Source: Arthrobacter castelli DSM 16402 | Lineage (GTDB): Bacteria > Actinomycetota > Actinomycetes > Actinomycetales > Micrococcaceae | Reading direction: 5' to 3' | Assembly: GCF_000430705.1 (NCBI RefSeq) | Contig: NZ_AUMN01000004.1 | Coordinates: 124,001-188,000, forward strand | DNA length: 64,000 nucleotides | Part shown: positions 25,743 through 36,100 of the stretch, one piece after another | Numbering within the stretch: position 1 is the stretch's first letter | Layout: each line of letters begins with the position of its first letter | Notes under the pieces: generated by a model | What the model saw: the letters and a program-made list of their open reading frames with translations, nothing else | Databases searched by the model: none | Told to the model about the DNA's origin: nothing | Position numbers and translations under genes: made by a program

Positions 25743-28700
25743 ATGGAGGCGTTGTCGATGTCGTCTGGATCCAGCTTGGACCAGTTCACTTCAGGTAAGT
25801 CCGTGGAATCCTTTATATCCAGCTATTACGCGCACATGGCTGATGAGGATGCCCGCAATTTCACGCCCGACGAGCTGGCCGAACGCGCCCGGTTCCATTA
25901 TGAGCTGGCCGAGCAGCGGCGTCTGGGCGAGGCGGCCATCGCCATCAGGGACGAGCCGGGGTGCAGCGTAGTAGCCATCACCACCGATGACATGCCTTTC
26001 CTCGTGGACTCGGTGACCGCTGAACTCGTCCGTCAGAACGCAGCCATCCACATGGTGCTCCACCCGACTTTCGTCGCCACACGCAATACCGGGACCAGTG
26101 AGCTCATTGAGGTGAACGATGTCCCCTCCACGATGGGGGTTTCCAGCGGGGATACAGCGGCGCTGCCCAGCATTTCGCACTTGGTGGCGGAAGGGGATAA
26201 TGCCTCCCACGTCGAATCCTGGATGTCAGTTGAAATAGACCGGGTGGACGAGGAAAAGGCCGAGGAAATCAAGGCCGGTCTGCGCCGGGTTCTCGCCGAT
26301 GTCCGCGCCTCCGTGGAGGACTGGCCGGATATGCGCAATAAGGTCCGCGAAATCGCCGATGCGCTTGACGATGTCCCCGGCACCGACGGCGTCCCCGACC
26401 TTCAGCAGGCCAAAGACCTGCTCTATTGGCTGGACGACGGCAACTTTACGTTCCTTGGCTTTCGCGAATACGAACTAAAAAGCGAGGACGGGGAAGATGT
26501 CTTGGTCACCAAGGCGGACAGCGGACTGGGTATGCTGCGGGACAAGCAGCACGACCGGGCCGTGCAGCATCTGACCGGGGCCGGACGCGAGAAAGCCCGG
26601 GAAAAGCGGGCCTTGGTGATCACCAAGGCCAATTCACGGTCCACCGTGCACCGGGCTGCGTATCTCGACTACATAGGGGTAAAAAGGTTCGACGCCGAAG
26701 GCAATGTTGACGGGGAACGCCGCTTCATCGGTCTCTTCGCGACCACTGCGTATACCGCTTCTGTACGGCGGATCCCGATCGTCAGGGACAAAGTAGGGGC
26801 AGTGCTGCGCGAATGCGGTTTTCCATCCGACTCCCATTCGGGCAAGGACCTGCTCTCCATCATGGAGACATACCCACGCGATGAACTGTTCCAGATCACC
26901 GAGGAAGAACTGACCGAAGTTGCCCTCAGCATCATGCGGCTGCAGGAACGGCGCCGCACGCGCCTCTTCCTGCGTCCGGATATCTACGGCCGCTTTATGT
27001 CTGCCCTGGTCTACCTGCCCCGTGACCGGTATACGACTCAAGTCCGGTTGCGCATTGAGGAAGAGCTGAGGACGACGTTCGACGCTGAACACATTGACTA
27101 TGAGGCGCGGATGAGTGAGTCCTCATTGGCACGGCTGTTCTTCCGGATCCGGCTGCCCAAGGGTGGAGAAGTGCCGGAGGTTGACCAGTCGGAGCTCGAA
27201 GACCGCCTCGTCAGGGCCGCCAGATCGTGGTCGGAAGGTATCAGCCAGGTGCTGAACAAAGAGCATGACGTGGAGGAAGCCAGCCGGCTTTCGTCTCTGT
27301 GGGCCGAGGCCTTTCCCCCGGGTTACCGGGTCGATTACGAGGTGGAAGACGCGTTGGGAGACATCGCGCGTTTCTACGAGTTGGCCCGTGAAGAGGAAAG
27401 CCGGAAACAGGAAGGCGGACCGGAGCCGCTGCCAATCCTCGACGTCTATATTCCCGATGGCGTGGAGGAAGTGCCCGAAGACGCCCGTCTTAAGCTCTAT
27501 CTGGTTGAGCCTAAAAGCTTGAGCCAGATCCTGCCCTATTTCCATAACCTGGACCTCGAAGTGACAGACGAACGTCCCTTCGAAGTAATTCGCGGCGATG
27601 GAGAAGATTTCTTCCTCTATGACTTTGGGCTGAAATACCCCGAAGGCGTGGGTCCGATGGAGACGGCGGACCTGTTGTCAGAGGCCTTCCGGGCGGCCGT
27701 GGCCGGCGACAGCGAGTCCGACAGGTTCGACCGGCTGGTCCTGCGGGAACAGATTCCGTGGCGGCAGATCGCGCTGCTGCGCAGTTACGCGAAGTACATG
27801 CGGCAGATGGGCAACAACAATTCTTACCGCTTCATGAGCGACACCCTGCTCGCCAACCCGCAGGTCACACGTGGCCTGCTGGGCTTGTTCGCGGCGCGCT
27901 TCGATCCGGAGGTTGATGAGGCGGCCCGGGACGAAACATCCTCTCAGGTCCGTGAGGATCTGTCCGGGCAGATGGAGCAGGTTGCCAGCCTTGACGCCGA
28001 CCGCGTGCTGCGGACGTTCATCAATTTGATCGAGCAGAGCCTGCGGACCAACTATTACAGGGACCAGCGGCATTTAAGCGTCAAGTTCAATCCCGAAGGC
28101 ATCGAAGGGCTTGCCTATCCGCGGCCGAAGTACGAAATCTGGGTCTACAGTCCACGCGTCGAGGGCGTCCACTTGAGGTTCGGGGACGTAGCCCGCGGCG
28201 GACTGCGCTGGTCGGACAGGCAAGAGGACTTCCGTACTGAGGTGCTTGGGCTGGTCAAGGCGCAGACGGTCAAGAATGCAATCATCATCCCTACGGGCGC
28301 CAAGGGCGGCTTCTTCGCGAAGCAATTGCCGGATCCAGGCGCCGACCGCAATGCCTGGATGGAGGAAGGCAAGGAGAGCTACCGGGTCTTCATCAGGGGA
28401 CTGCTCGATATCGTTGACAACCTGGAAATCAGAGATGACGGCGAGAAGGTCGTGCCGCCTGAACGGGTAGTCCGCCATGATGATGAGGACACCTATCTTG
28501 TGGTGGCAGCGGACAAGGGAACCGCGTCCTTCTCGGATACCGCGAATGCCCTGGCCAAGGAATATGAATTCTGGCTCGGCGACGCCTTCGCCTCCGGCGG
28601 ATCCGTCGGGTACGACCACAAGGCGATGGGTATCACAGCCAAGGGTGCATGGGAATCGGTCAAGCGCCACTTCAGCGAACTGGACCACGATTCCCAGGCA

Positions 28701-30626
28701 GAGGACTTCACCGCCGTCGGAATCGGTGATATGAGCGGTGACGTATTCGGCAACGGAATGCTGCTCTCCCGCCATGTCCGGCTGATCGCAGCCTTCGACC
28801 ACCGCCATCTCTTCCTGGATCCCGATCCTGATGCCGCCTCGTCCTTCGAGGAGCGGAAGCGGTTGTTCAACCTTCCCCGTTCCACGTGGGACGACTACAA
28901 CAAGGACCTGATCAGCAGTGGAGGAGGCGTCTATCAACGCTTCACGAAGTCCATTCCGATTTCGGACCAGGTCCGGCAAGCTCTGGGAATAGAAGACGGC
29001 GTCGACGCTATGAGCCCGCCCGAACTGATCCGGGCAATCCTCAAGGCACCGGCCGATCTGTTGTACAACGGTGGCATCGGCACTTACGTAAAGGCATCGG
29101 TCGAAACGAATGCCGACGTCGGGGACAAGACCAACGACTCAATCCGGGTTAACGGCGGCGACCTGAGGGTCAGGGTGGTTGGCGAAGGCGGTAACCTGGG
29201 CATGACCCAGCAGGGCCGCATTGAAGCAGCCCGGCAGGACATCATCCTCAACACCGACGCCATCGACAATTCCGCCGGAGTGGATTGTTCGGACCATGAG
29301 GTCAACATCAAGATCTTTGTCGACCGCATGGTCACGGCCGGCAAACTGAAAGAAGCCGACAGAGCTGACTTCCTGCAGTCGATGACCGGCGAAGTCGAGC
29401 GGCTGGTGCTGCGGGACAATATCGACCAGAACATTCTACTGCTCAACGACAAGCAGCGGATCGAGGTGACGAGCCCCAGTTTCGAACGGTTGATGGACTG
29501 GCTCGATACCGAGGCCGACCTGAACCGGGATATAGAGAACCTTCCCTCAACCGTTGAACTGCACGAGAGGGTGGAAGGCGGGCAAGGCTTGACCTCGCCG
29601 GAATTGTCGGTGCTGGCAGCTTATGCGAAGATTCAACTCGCCACCGTGCTGACCAAGAGCGATTTGGTGGACGACCCGTGGTTCGAACGGACTTTGGCCG
29701 ATTACTTCCCGGAGCAACTGGCTGAACGCTTCGGCGATGACCTGCAGACACACCCGCTCCGGCGCGAGATCATTGCCACCGTGCTCGCCAATGACATGGT
29801 CAATATTGGCGGAATAACATTTGCCTTCCGTGCCATTGAGGAAACTTCGGTTTCCGAAAGCGCCGTGGCACGGGCCTTCGTGGTGATGCGCGAGGTGTAC
29901 GACCTCGACGAGCTGCTGGCCGAGCTGAACTCGCTGCCGGCCGGCTTCCCGACCGAACACTGGTGCGCGGTGCACCTGGATGTCCGGCGGCTGCTGGACC
30001 GCGCGGTGCGGTGGTACATCAACCAGGTCCATGTCGGAATCAGCGTGGGCGAGGCTGTCGAGATGTACAAGCCGTTGATGGACCCGCTGCGCCGTGACCT
30101 GTTCGAGTACCTGAAGGGCGACGATCTCGCTCGCAACGAAGAATGGCTTCAGCGGGCCTCCGACTGGGATCTGCCGGAATCCCTCGGACGGCGCTGGGCC
30201 AAGCTCTTCGAAAGCTACGCCCTGCTCGACATTGCCCGGGTTTCCAAAGACATTGATGAACCGATCGAGCAGATTGCCAAGGTGTACTACACGCTGTACG
30301 ACCGCTTTGGCGTCGACAAGTTGCTGGACCGGATCACCAATCTTCCTCGGCGGGATCGTTGGGAAGCGTTGGCACGGGCAGCCCTGCGCGAGGACCTCTA
30401 TTCGACTGTGGCCGAGATGACCATAGCCATTATGAACACCACCGGCAGCGAGGAAGGTACCGACCGGGGCAATTCCGAGGCCCGTATCGAACGGTGGGAG
30501 GAGATAAACGCCGAACACCTGGACCGGTCACGGAAAATGTTCAATGAAGTGAATCGCCTGGACAAGGACGACATCGCGTCCCTGTCGGTCGCACTGCGGC
30601 TGCTCCGCTCCATCGTGCGGAGGTAA
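25743..30626 (+). CDS. gdh: NAD-specific glutamate dehydrogenase, large type
   Basis: 1627 residues (or 1622 from the Met at 25758), the size of GDH_180-class enzymes such as Rv2476c. It oxidises glutamate to 2-oxoglutarate and ammonia with NAD+. Order: an ACT-like N-terminal region (CSVVAITTDDMPFLVDSVTAELVRQNAAIHMVLHP), long helical regulatory domain, then the catalytic core with RGGLRWSDRQEDFRTEVLGLVKAQ, PTGAKGGF (about 850-857) and the dinucleotide-binding VVGEGGNLGMTQQGR (about 1145). The C-terminal about 400 residues are helical. pdtaS starts one base after its stop. Catabolic enzyme; activity is often set by allosteric amino acids and by GarA-type FHA proteins (family knowledge). Confidence 0.95.
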   Translation: MEALSMSSGSSLDQFTSGKSVESFISSYYAHMADEDARNFTPDELAERARFHYELAEQRRLGEAAIAIRDEPGCSVVAITTDDMPFLVDSVTAELVRQNAAIHMVLHPTFVATRNTGTSELIEVNDVPSTMGVSSGDTAALPSISHLVAEGDNASHVESWMSVEIDRVDEEKAEEIKAGLRRVLADVRASVEDWPDMRNKVREIADALDDVPGTDGVPDLQQAKDLLYWLDDGNFTFLGFREYELKSEDGEDVLVTKADSGLGMLRDKQHDRAVQHLTGAGREKAREKRALVITKANSRSTVHRAAYLDYIGVKRFDAEGNVDGERRFIGLFATTAYTASVRRIPIVRDKVGAVLRECGFPSDSHSGKDLLSIMETYPRDELFQITEEELTEVALSIMRLQERRRTRLFLRPDIYGRFMSALVYLPRDRYTTQVRLRIEEELRTTFDAEHIDYEARMSESSLARLFFRIRLPKGGEVPEVDQSELEDRLVRAARSWSEGISQVLNKEHDVEEASRLSSLWAEAFPPGYRVDYEVEDALGDIARFYELAREEESRKQEGGPEPLPILDVYIPDGVEEVPEDARLKLYLVEPKSLSQILPYFHNLDLEVTDERPFEVIRGDGEDFFLYDFGLKYPEGVGPMETADLLSEAFRAAVAGDSESDRFDRLVLREQIPWRQIALLRSYAKYMRQMGNNNSYRFMSDTLLANPQVTRGLLGLFAARFDPEVDEAARDETSSQVREDLSGQMEQVASLDADRVLRTFINLIEQSLRTNYYRDQRHLSVKFNPEGIEGLAYPRPKYEIWVYSPRVEGVHLRFGDVARGGLRWSDRQEDFRTEVLGLVKAQTVKNAIIIPTGAKGGFFAKQLPDPGADRNAWMEEGKESYRVFIRGLLDIVDNLEIRDDGEKVVPPERVVRHDDEDTYLVVAADKGTASFSDTANALAKEYEFWLGDAFASGGSVGYDHKAMGITAKGAWESVKRHFSELDHDSQAEDFTAVGIGDMSGDVFGNGMLLSRHVRLIAAFDHRHLFLDPDPDAASSFEERKRLFNLPRSTWDDYNKDLISSGGGVYQRFTKSIPISDQVRQALGIEDGVDAMSPPELIRAILKAPADLLYNGGIGTYVKASVETNADVGDKTNDSIRVNGGDLRVRVVGEGGNLGMTQQGRIEAARQDIILNTDAIDNSAGVDCSDHEVNIKIFVDRMVTAGKLKEADRADFLQSMTGEVERLVLRDNIDQNILLLNDKQRIEVTSPSFERLMDWLDTEADLNRDIENLPSTVELHERVEGGQGLTSPELSVLAAYAKIQLATVLTKSDLVDDPWFERTLADYFPEQLAERFGDDLQTHPLRREIIATVLANDMVNIGGITFAFRAIEETSVSESAVARAFVVMREVYDLDELLAELNSLPAGFPTEHWCAVHLDVRRLLDRAVRWYINQVHVGISVGEAVEMYKPLMDPLRRDLFEYLKGDDLARNEEWLQRASDWDLPESLGRRWAKLFESYALLDIARVSKDIDEPIEQIAKVYYTLYDRFGVDKLLDRITNLPRRDRWEALARAALREDLYSTVAEMTIAIMNTTGSEEGTDRGNSEARIERWEEINAEHLDRSRKMFNEVNRLDKDDIASLSVALRLLRSIVRR

Positions 30627-30627
30627 T

Positions 30628-32106
30628 ATGGCGATATTCACCGACCCGATCACGGAACACGCTGATTTCGGGCCGGGGGATGCCGAGTGGCTGCATCTGC
30701 TGGTCGGGGACTGGCAAATGGTCGCCGATTTGGCCTTCGCGGATTTGGCACTCTGGTTCCGGATGCCCGACGGCGGGTTCGTGGCGTTGGCCCATGTCCG
30801 CCCATCGACGTCCCATACCGTCTTCCACAGCGATTTCGTGGGGGAACGCATTCGAAGCGACATGGTCCCGCTGGTCGACTCGGCATGGAACAACCAGCAG
30901 ATGGAACGTTCCAGCGAAACCAACTGGACGACGGAAATGGCGATGCGGGTCGAGGCTGTTCCGATGGTGCGAAACGGCCGGACGCTGGCCGTCGTGACCA
31001 CCCACATGGATCTGTCGAGTTCGCGGATGCCCTCCCGGCTGGAGCTGACCTACCGGCAATGCGCCTATGATTTGCTGCGGATGGGAACGCTTGGCCTGTG
31101 GCCGGACTTCGCCTCACCCACGGGTTCCCGGCGCGGGGCGCCACGCGTTGGAGACGGGCTGATGCGGCTCGACGCGGAAGGCATCGTCCAGTACGCCAGC
31201 CCCAACGGGGTGTCGGCCTTCCGGCGTCTCGGCGACGTCGAGACACTGGAGGGCCGCCCACTGGCGGAGATCACCACCGGCCTGCTCAAGGAACGGCGGC
31301 TGGTGGATGAAACGCTGCCACTGGTCGTCACCGGGCGGATGCCATGGCGTACGGAGATTGAATCACGCGGCGTCAGCCTGTCCCTGCGGGCCATACCATT
31401 GCGGGACGAGAAAGAACGGTTCGGCGCGCTGATCCTGTGCCGGGACGTCTCAGAACTGCGGCGGCGGGAAATGGAGCTGGTTTCGAAGGATGCCACTATC
31501 CGCGAAATCCACCATCGGGTGAAGAACAATCTCCAGACGGTGGCCGCCCTGTTGCGGATGCAATCCCGTCGGATGCAAAGTGAGGAGGGCCGCAAAGGCT
31601 TGGAGCAGGCAATGCGCCGGGTATCCACCATCGCCTCCGTGCATCAGACCCTGTCCCAGGGGCTGACTCAGAACGTCAACTTCGATGAGCTGATCGACCG
31701 TCAGTTCCGGATGTCTGCCGAAGTCGCGACTCCCACTCAGAAGGTGGCCACCGAGCGCCAGGGACGATTCGGAGAGCTGCCCAGCGACTTCGCGACACCG
31801 CTGGCGTTGGTAATCAATGAGCTGGTCACCAACGCCGTGGAACACGGACTCGCCGGCCGGCAGGGGACCGTGTGGCTTTCGGCGGACCGCAAAACGCAGC
31901 CCGACGGCAAGGAGATGCTCAGCGTTTCGGTGTCCGATGACGGGGCCGGTCGCCCGGCGGAAAATACTCGTGAGGGGCTGGGCGTTCAGATTGTCCGCAC
32001 ACTCGTGGCCAGCGAGCTTGGGGGCACCATTGAGTGGGCAGACCGCGACGCCGGAGGTACGAAGGTGCGCATTGACATGGAGATTCCCGCCGTGCCGGCG
32101 CTATGA
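30628..32106 (+). CDS. pdtaS: Two-component sensor histidine kinase PdtaS
   Basis: 492 residues. The N-terminal GAF-like domain (EWLHLLVGDWQMVADLAFADLALWF), a PAS-like domain (MRLDAEGIVQYASPNGVSAFRRLG) and a HisKA_2 kinase core with the phospho-His in IREIHHRVKNNLQTVAALLRMQSRRM (about 291-316) and HATPase (NELVTNAVEHG, DDGAG) match PdtaS (Rv3220c), a soluble kinase that phosphorylates the RNA-binding ANTAR regulator PdtaR. No pdtaR is in this window. As in mycobacteria it neighbours whiB1, here convergent. It follows gdh with a 1-bp gap. Confidence 0.92.
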   Translation: MAIFTDPITEHADFGPGDAEWLHLLVGDWQMVADLAFADLALWFRMPDGGFVALAHVRPSTSHTVFHSDFVGERIRSDMVPLVDSAWNNQQMERSSETNWTTEMAMRVEAVPMVRNGRTLAVVTTHMDLSSSRMPSRLELTYRQCAYDLLRMGTLGLWPDFASPTGSRRGAPRVGDGLMRLDAEGIVQYASPNGVSAFRRLGDVETLEGRPLAEITTGLLKERRLVDETLPLVVTGRMPWRTEIESRGVSLSLRAIPLRDEKERFGALILCRDVSELRRREMELVSKDATIREIHHRVKNNLQTVAALLRMQSRRMQSEEGRKGLEQAMRRVSTIASVHQTLSQGLTQNVNFDELIDRQFRMSAEVATPTQKVATERQGRFGELPSDFATPLALVINELVTNAVEHGLAGRQGTVWLSADRKTQPDGKEMLSVSVSDDGAGRPAENTREGLGVQIVRTLVASELGGTIEWADRDAGGTKVRIDMEIPAVPAL

Positions 32107-32147
32107 CCGGCGGTGAACTGTGGTGACGAGCGGGGAGTGCACACGAT

Positions 32148-32181
32148 AATGTCGCCGGGCCTGTGAAGACCCGGCGACATT
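32148..32181. terminator. Bidirectional terminator between pdtaS and whiB1
   Basis: AATGTCGCCGGG (32148-32159) and CCCGGCGACATT (32170-32181) form a perfect 12-bp stem with a 10-base loop, between the 3' ends of convergent genes. There is no long T-run on either side, as often in actinobacterial terminators. Confidence 0.8.
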
Positions 32182-32200
32182 GACGCTCGAATTTCTCCAG

Positions 32201-32449
32201 TTAGGAGGCGCGGCGTGCGCGCGCTGCCCGGCGCTTGAGGGCACGGCGCTCGTCTTCACTCATTCCGCCCCATACACCCGCGTCCTGCCCGGACTCCAAG
32301 GCCCACTGCAAGCAGGTGTCGATGACAGGGCAACGGCGGCACACACTCTTCGCCTCTTCTATCTGGAGCAGGGCCGGACCCGTATTTCCAACCGGAAAAA
32401 ACAGTTCCGGATCCTTATCCAAGCACGCTGCGCGACTACGCCAATCCAT
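32201..32449 (-). CDS. whiB1: WhiB-family iron-sulphur regulator (WhiB1)
   Basis: 82 residues from the ATG at 32449 (MDWRSRAACLDKDPELFFPVG), matching WhiB1. The four Cys ligands of the [4Fe-4S] cluster are present: AACLDKD, CRRCPVIDTC with the CxxC and CxxxxxC spacing. They are followed by the GVWGG turn (GVWGGMSEDERR) and a basic C-terminal KRRAARARRAS for DNA binding. WhiB1 is an NO-sensitive, sigma-A-interacting regulator and essential in mycobacteria. A GTG three codons upstream lies too close to the GGAG site to be preferred. Confidence 0.96.
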   Translation of the reverse strand: MDWRSRAACLDKDPELFFPVGNTGPALLQIEEAKSVCRRCPVIDTCLQWALESGQDAGVWGGMSEDERRALKRRAARARRAS

Positions 32450-32669
32450 GCTGATCACTTACTCCTTCAAGATGAATCGCCCATTGTGAAAACATTCACG
32501 AGTGGCTCCAAAGCAAAGGGGCCGACCTACCGGCCCCCACATTTCCTTTCTAAAGCTTTTCACGTTAAATCGGCGTAAACAAGAGGTAGCGCAGGCGGAA
32601 TTGGCCTATCATGTGAGCGATGCATCACAGCTTTTAAGGGCACTGCGCGTACTCCGGTAGGGTTCGAGT

Positions 32670-33125
32670 GTGTCGAAATCAGCCTCAAACCTCCCTCCTG
32701 ACGCCAGCCGTGATGACGGTGAAACGGGCCCAGGGCGTCCGGCTGGAGTAGTCCTGATAGCCGCCGTGGTGATTTTGGAAGCGCTGGCCCTTCTCGCGGC
32801 GGCCGGCTTTTATCTTTACGGTTTGGCCACGTCGACACCGGCCTCGTTAGGTGGCGCCGTGTTCATGCTGGTGCTGCTGCTGCTGTTGTCCGCGTGGTTG
32901 TTCGTCGTCGGCCATTTCCTGTGGCGGGGCTACAGCTGGACACGGGCGGCGATCCTGACGTGGCAGCTGTTCATGCTGGTTATTGCCGTGCCGACCCTGA
33001 CCGGTGGCTACGTTCTTTACGGGCTGTGTTTGCTGGTGCCTCCAGTCGTCGCGGTCGTGCTGCTGTTTCAACGCAGGGTTGTGGCGTTTATGTCCCGGAC
33101 GTCTCAACCGCCGGCTGCCCTGTAG
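32670..33125 (+). CDS. Small four-helix membrane protein, unknown
   Basis: 151 residues from a GTG. A polar N-terminus (MSKSASNLPPDASRDDG) is followed by four hydrophobic segments: VVLIAAVVILEALALLAAAGFYLYG, GAVFMLVLLLLLSAWLFVVGHFL, AAILTWQLFMLVIAVPTL and LYGLCLLVPPVVAVVLLF. Proteins like this with a GxP..VxxIAxxxxxEAL beginning are common in Actinobacteria and have no assigned function. It is convergent with the FHA-FtsK gene, 25 bp away. Confidence 0.72.
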   Translation: MSKSASNLPPDASRDDGETGPGRPAGVVLIAAVVILEALALLAAAGFYLYGLATSTPASLGGAVFMLVLLLLLSAWLFVVGHFLWRGYSWTRAAILTWQLFMLVIAVPTLTGGYVLYGLCLLVPPVVAVVLLFQRRVVAFMSRTSQPPAAL

Positions 33126-33150
33126 GGCGAGGTTCCTGCGGCCGGCGAGC

Positions 33151-36100
33151 TCAACCGGGGCTGTCAGGCAGTTGGAGTAGTTGGGCTTGTTCATAGTGTT
33201 GTCCGTCGATGATGGCGGCGCGCCCCGGAACTGATGTCGGGTCCGGCTCAATTCGTAGTCCAAAGAAATCGGCGTCAAATGGCGACTGAGGCATCAGGAT
33301 CATGCCTCGTCCAGCAGCCCGTGCCTCGGCACCCAGTGGGATCCGGGACATCAGCGCCGGGTTGTTGGAAGCACTCATTATGACTCCGTATCCACTGTTG
33401 TGGAACTGCGTCAGCTGGTGCTGCGCCTGCGGGGAGAGATGGTCCACGTCATCGACCAGAATCATGGTGGGCACCGCCGGTGCGGACTGCCGAATGGGCG
33501 ACTGGTTATGAGCGGAAATCAGCGACGGAGCTTCGGAGTGGTCGTCAAAGGACATCCGGGCAAGGATCCACCGACGCTGCTTTGGCCCTTGGATGGCCAG
33601 CATTTTCAGTGCCGAAGTCTTTCCGGACTTGGGGCCGCCGAGCACTAAGTAGACGGACAGCGGCGGGACTCGGATCACTGCGGGTTGAAGGTGGTCACCC
33701 TTGACACCCACGACGGACTCGTCCGGCCCGGTTTCGTGCGCCGGCAGGTCCGCGGCCCGCAGCACCCGGGGCAGCGCATCGACCCGGAAAGGATCATCGG
33801 ATGTCGGCTCACCGCCGGTGCGAGAGCCGTGGGGCGGCGGCCATCCACCTCGGCCGCATGGCATCAATTGGGCTATGCCGGGATGCGGTGCGATACTCCC
33901 TTGGACATAGGCCCGTCCCGGAACCTTTTTCATCGGAGGCAGCCGCGGCCAGGCCATCAGCGTCTCTGCGCTCGCTCCGGTAGGTAGAAACAAGCGGTTC
34001 TCAATGCTGCTGAACATTCGGGAGGTCACCAATTCGCGGTCGCCGTTGATCAGCACGGTGACTGATGCCGTGCGCCCGTCCCGCACCACGTCCTGAAGAG
34101 TGTCCTCCGCCTGTGCCCAAGGGCTGCTCCTCAACGCGGACAGCCACCTGCCCCACCCGGCAATAACGAGAACGAGATCGGGTAGCGCGCCGGCGGTTGA
34201 GTGATCCGCAGCAACATGGGCCGCTGCGCTGCCCGCAACGGGCCGCTGCCCGGCCGTCAACCGTTCTGCGACGCTCTGTCCAAGTCGTTGTACTACTCTT
34301 GCCGCACGGCGCAGATCGTGGCCGGTGACATAAGCCCCCACCTGAGGGTTTTCGCCCAGTCCAGGCAGGCTGCCATCGCCGTCGAGCACATACAAATGCA
34401 CGCTTTTGAGATCGCCGGTCAGCAGCTGACCGGTTACGTGGCGCAGCGTGTCGTTGGCACCGCTGCGGGGGCCGCCCACGACGGCCAAATGTGAATCACG
34501 CCGGGGACTCCACTGCAAGGCCAGTTGTTCCTGGCGGGCCGGAATGTCGAGCAACCCCAGCGTGACTTCGGGGCGGGCGCCGTCGGCTTTCGGGCTGCCG
34601 ACGTCGGCCGGCCGCAGCAGATCGGCGACCGCCGAAGCGCCAATCCGGTCCGGCAAGTCGGGCAGCACCGGCTGACGCGGTTGCGTGCCATCGACCGTGC
34701 GCCAAGCTTGGCAGGCCGCATCGACGTAGCGGGCCAATGATGATTCTTCCTCGCCGTGCGCGTTTTGGCGGACTTGAGAAGCGGCATCCTGGAGGAGGAA
34801 ACTTTCAAGGCGTTGGACGCCAACGGGACTACTTGTCGCCCGCATCAAGGACGACGAGGCCGATTGAAACTCTCGAACGGGTTCTCCGCTCCGCTTCAGA
34901 TAGGCGCGGCCGGGCAGCGTAACGCTGATGTCGGCGGCATCGGAGGTCCCGAGGATGTCTTGGGACTCCATGGGCGTTTGCACGCGTAACGAGATGCTGG
35001 TGGTGATATTGGCGCGGATGTCCGCCGACACAGCGCCTTGAGGCCGCTGTGTCGCCATGACCAAGTGGAGTCCCAAAGAACGTCCCACCGCAGCGATGCG
35101 CAACAATTCGTCCATGGCGGAAGGTATCTCTTCGAGCAGCATTCGGAACTCATCGATTACCACGATCAGCCGCGGAACTTCCTCCATGTCATGCCCACGA
35201 AGTCTTTGATAGGCGGCAATGTCTGCAGCCTCAACCGAAGCGAACAGCGACTCGCGGCGTCGGATTTCTGCCCGCAGCGATTCCATCGCCCGCTCCATCG
35301 ATTCTGCCGATAGGTCGGTAAGCAGCCCGACGCTGTGCGGAAGCTTCCGTAACGGGCTGAGCCCGGAACCGCCCTTAAAGTCCACCAGCAGAAAGTTCAT
35401 CAGAAGGGGGGAGTGATTGAGGCACAGGGACATGATCATCGTTCTGAGCAGTTCAGACTTTCCAGATCCTGTAGTGCCGGCCACCAGCAGGTGCGGGCCG
35501 TCCCTGTCGAGGTCGATCCACATGTCACAGGATGAACTCACCCCGACAGGCGCACCAAGCCGGATGTCATGGTCTTGCGCCCAGCGTTCAAGTATTCGCT
35601 CCGGCGCCGGGTCCACCAACTTGTCCAGTGCCTTTAGCCCAGGCAGCGCCTGGGCTTTACCGCCGCCATATCCCGGGCCGGCAGCCATATCGAGTCTGGC
35701 CCTGTTCCGGCAGTAGCGTTCAAAGGCTGCTGCGTTGACGAGGTCCGGGACGAACTCAAGTACAGGTCCGGCATTCTTTAGAACGGCGCCGTCACGAAGC
35801 AGCGTAACGGTTGGAACGTCAGCCTGGGGCGGTTGCTCCGCATAGCGGATAGTGATGAGCCGCCTGGCGGTGGCCAGTTCCTGCAGCTGCAACTGCAGGT
35901 TTTCGGTGACAGGAGCTTTAGCCGGCATGAAGAGCACGATGCACTGATCCGTTGCCGTCTGCAGTGATCCGATCAGGCCGTTCAAAGTCTGAATCAGCTC
36001 GGCTTGGGGAAGAAACCGTACGGCGGCCGGCATCTGTTCACCGACGCCATAGAAAATGAGACGGCGGCGGGAACCGTCGGTCCATGAGGATACTTGGATG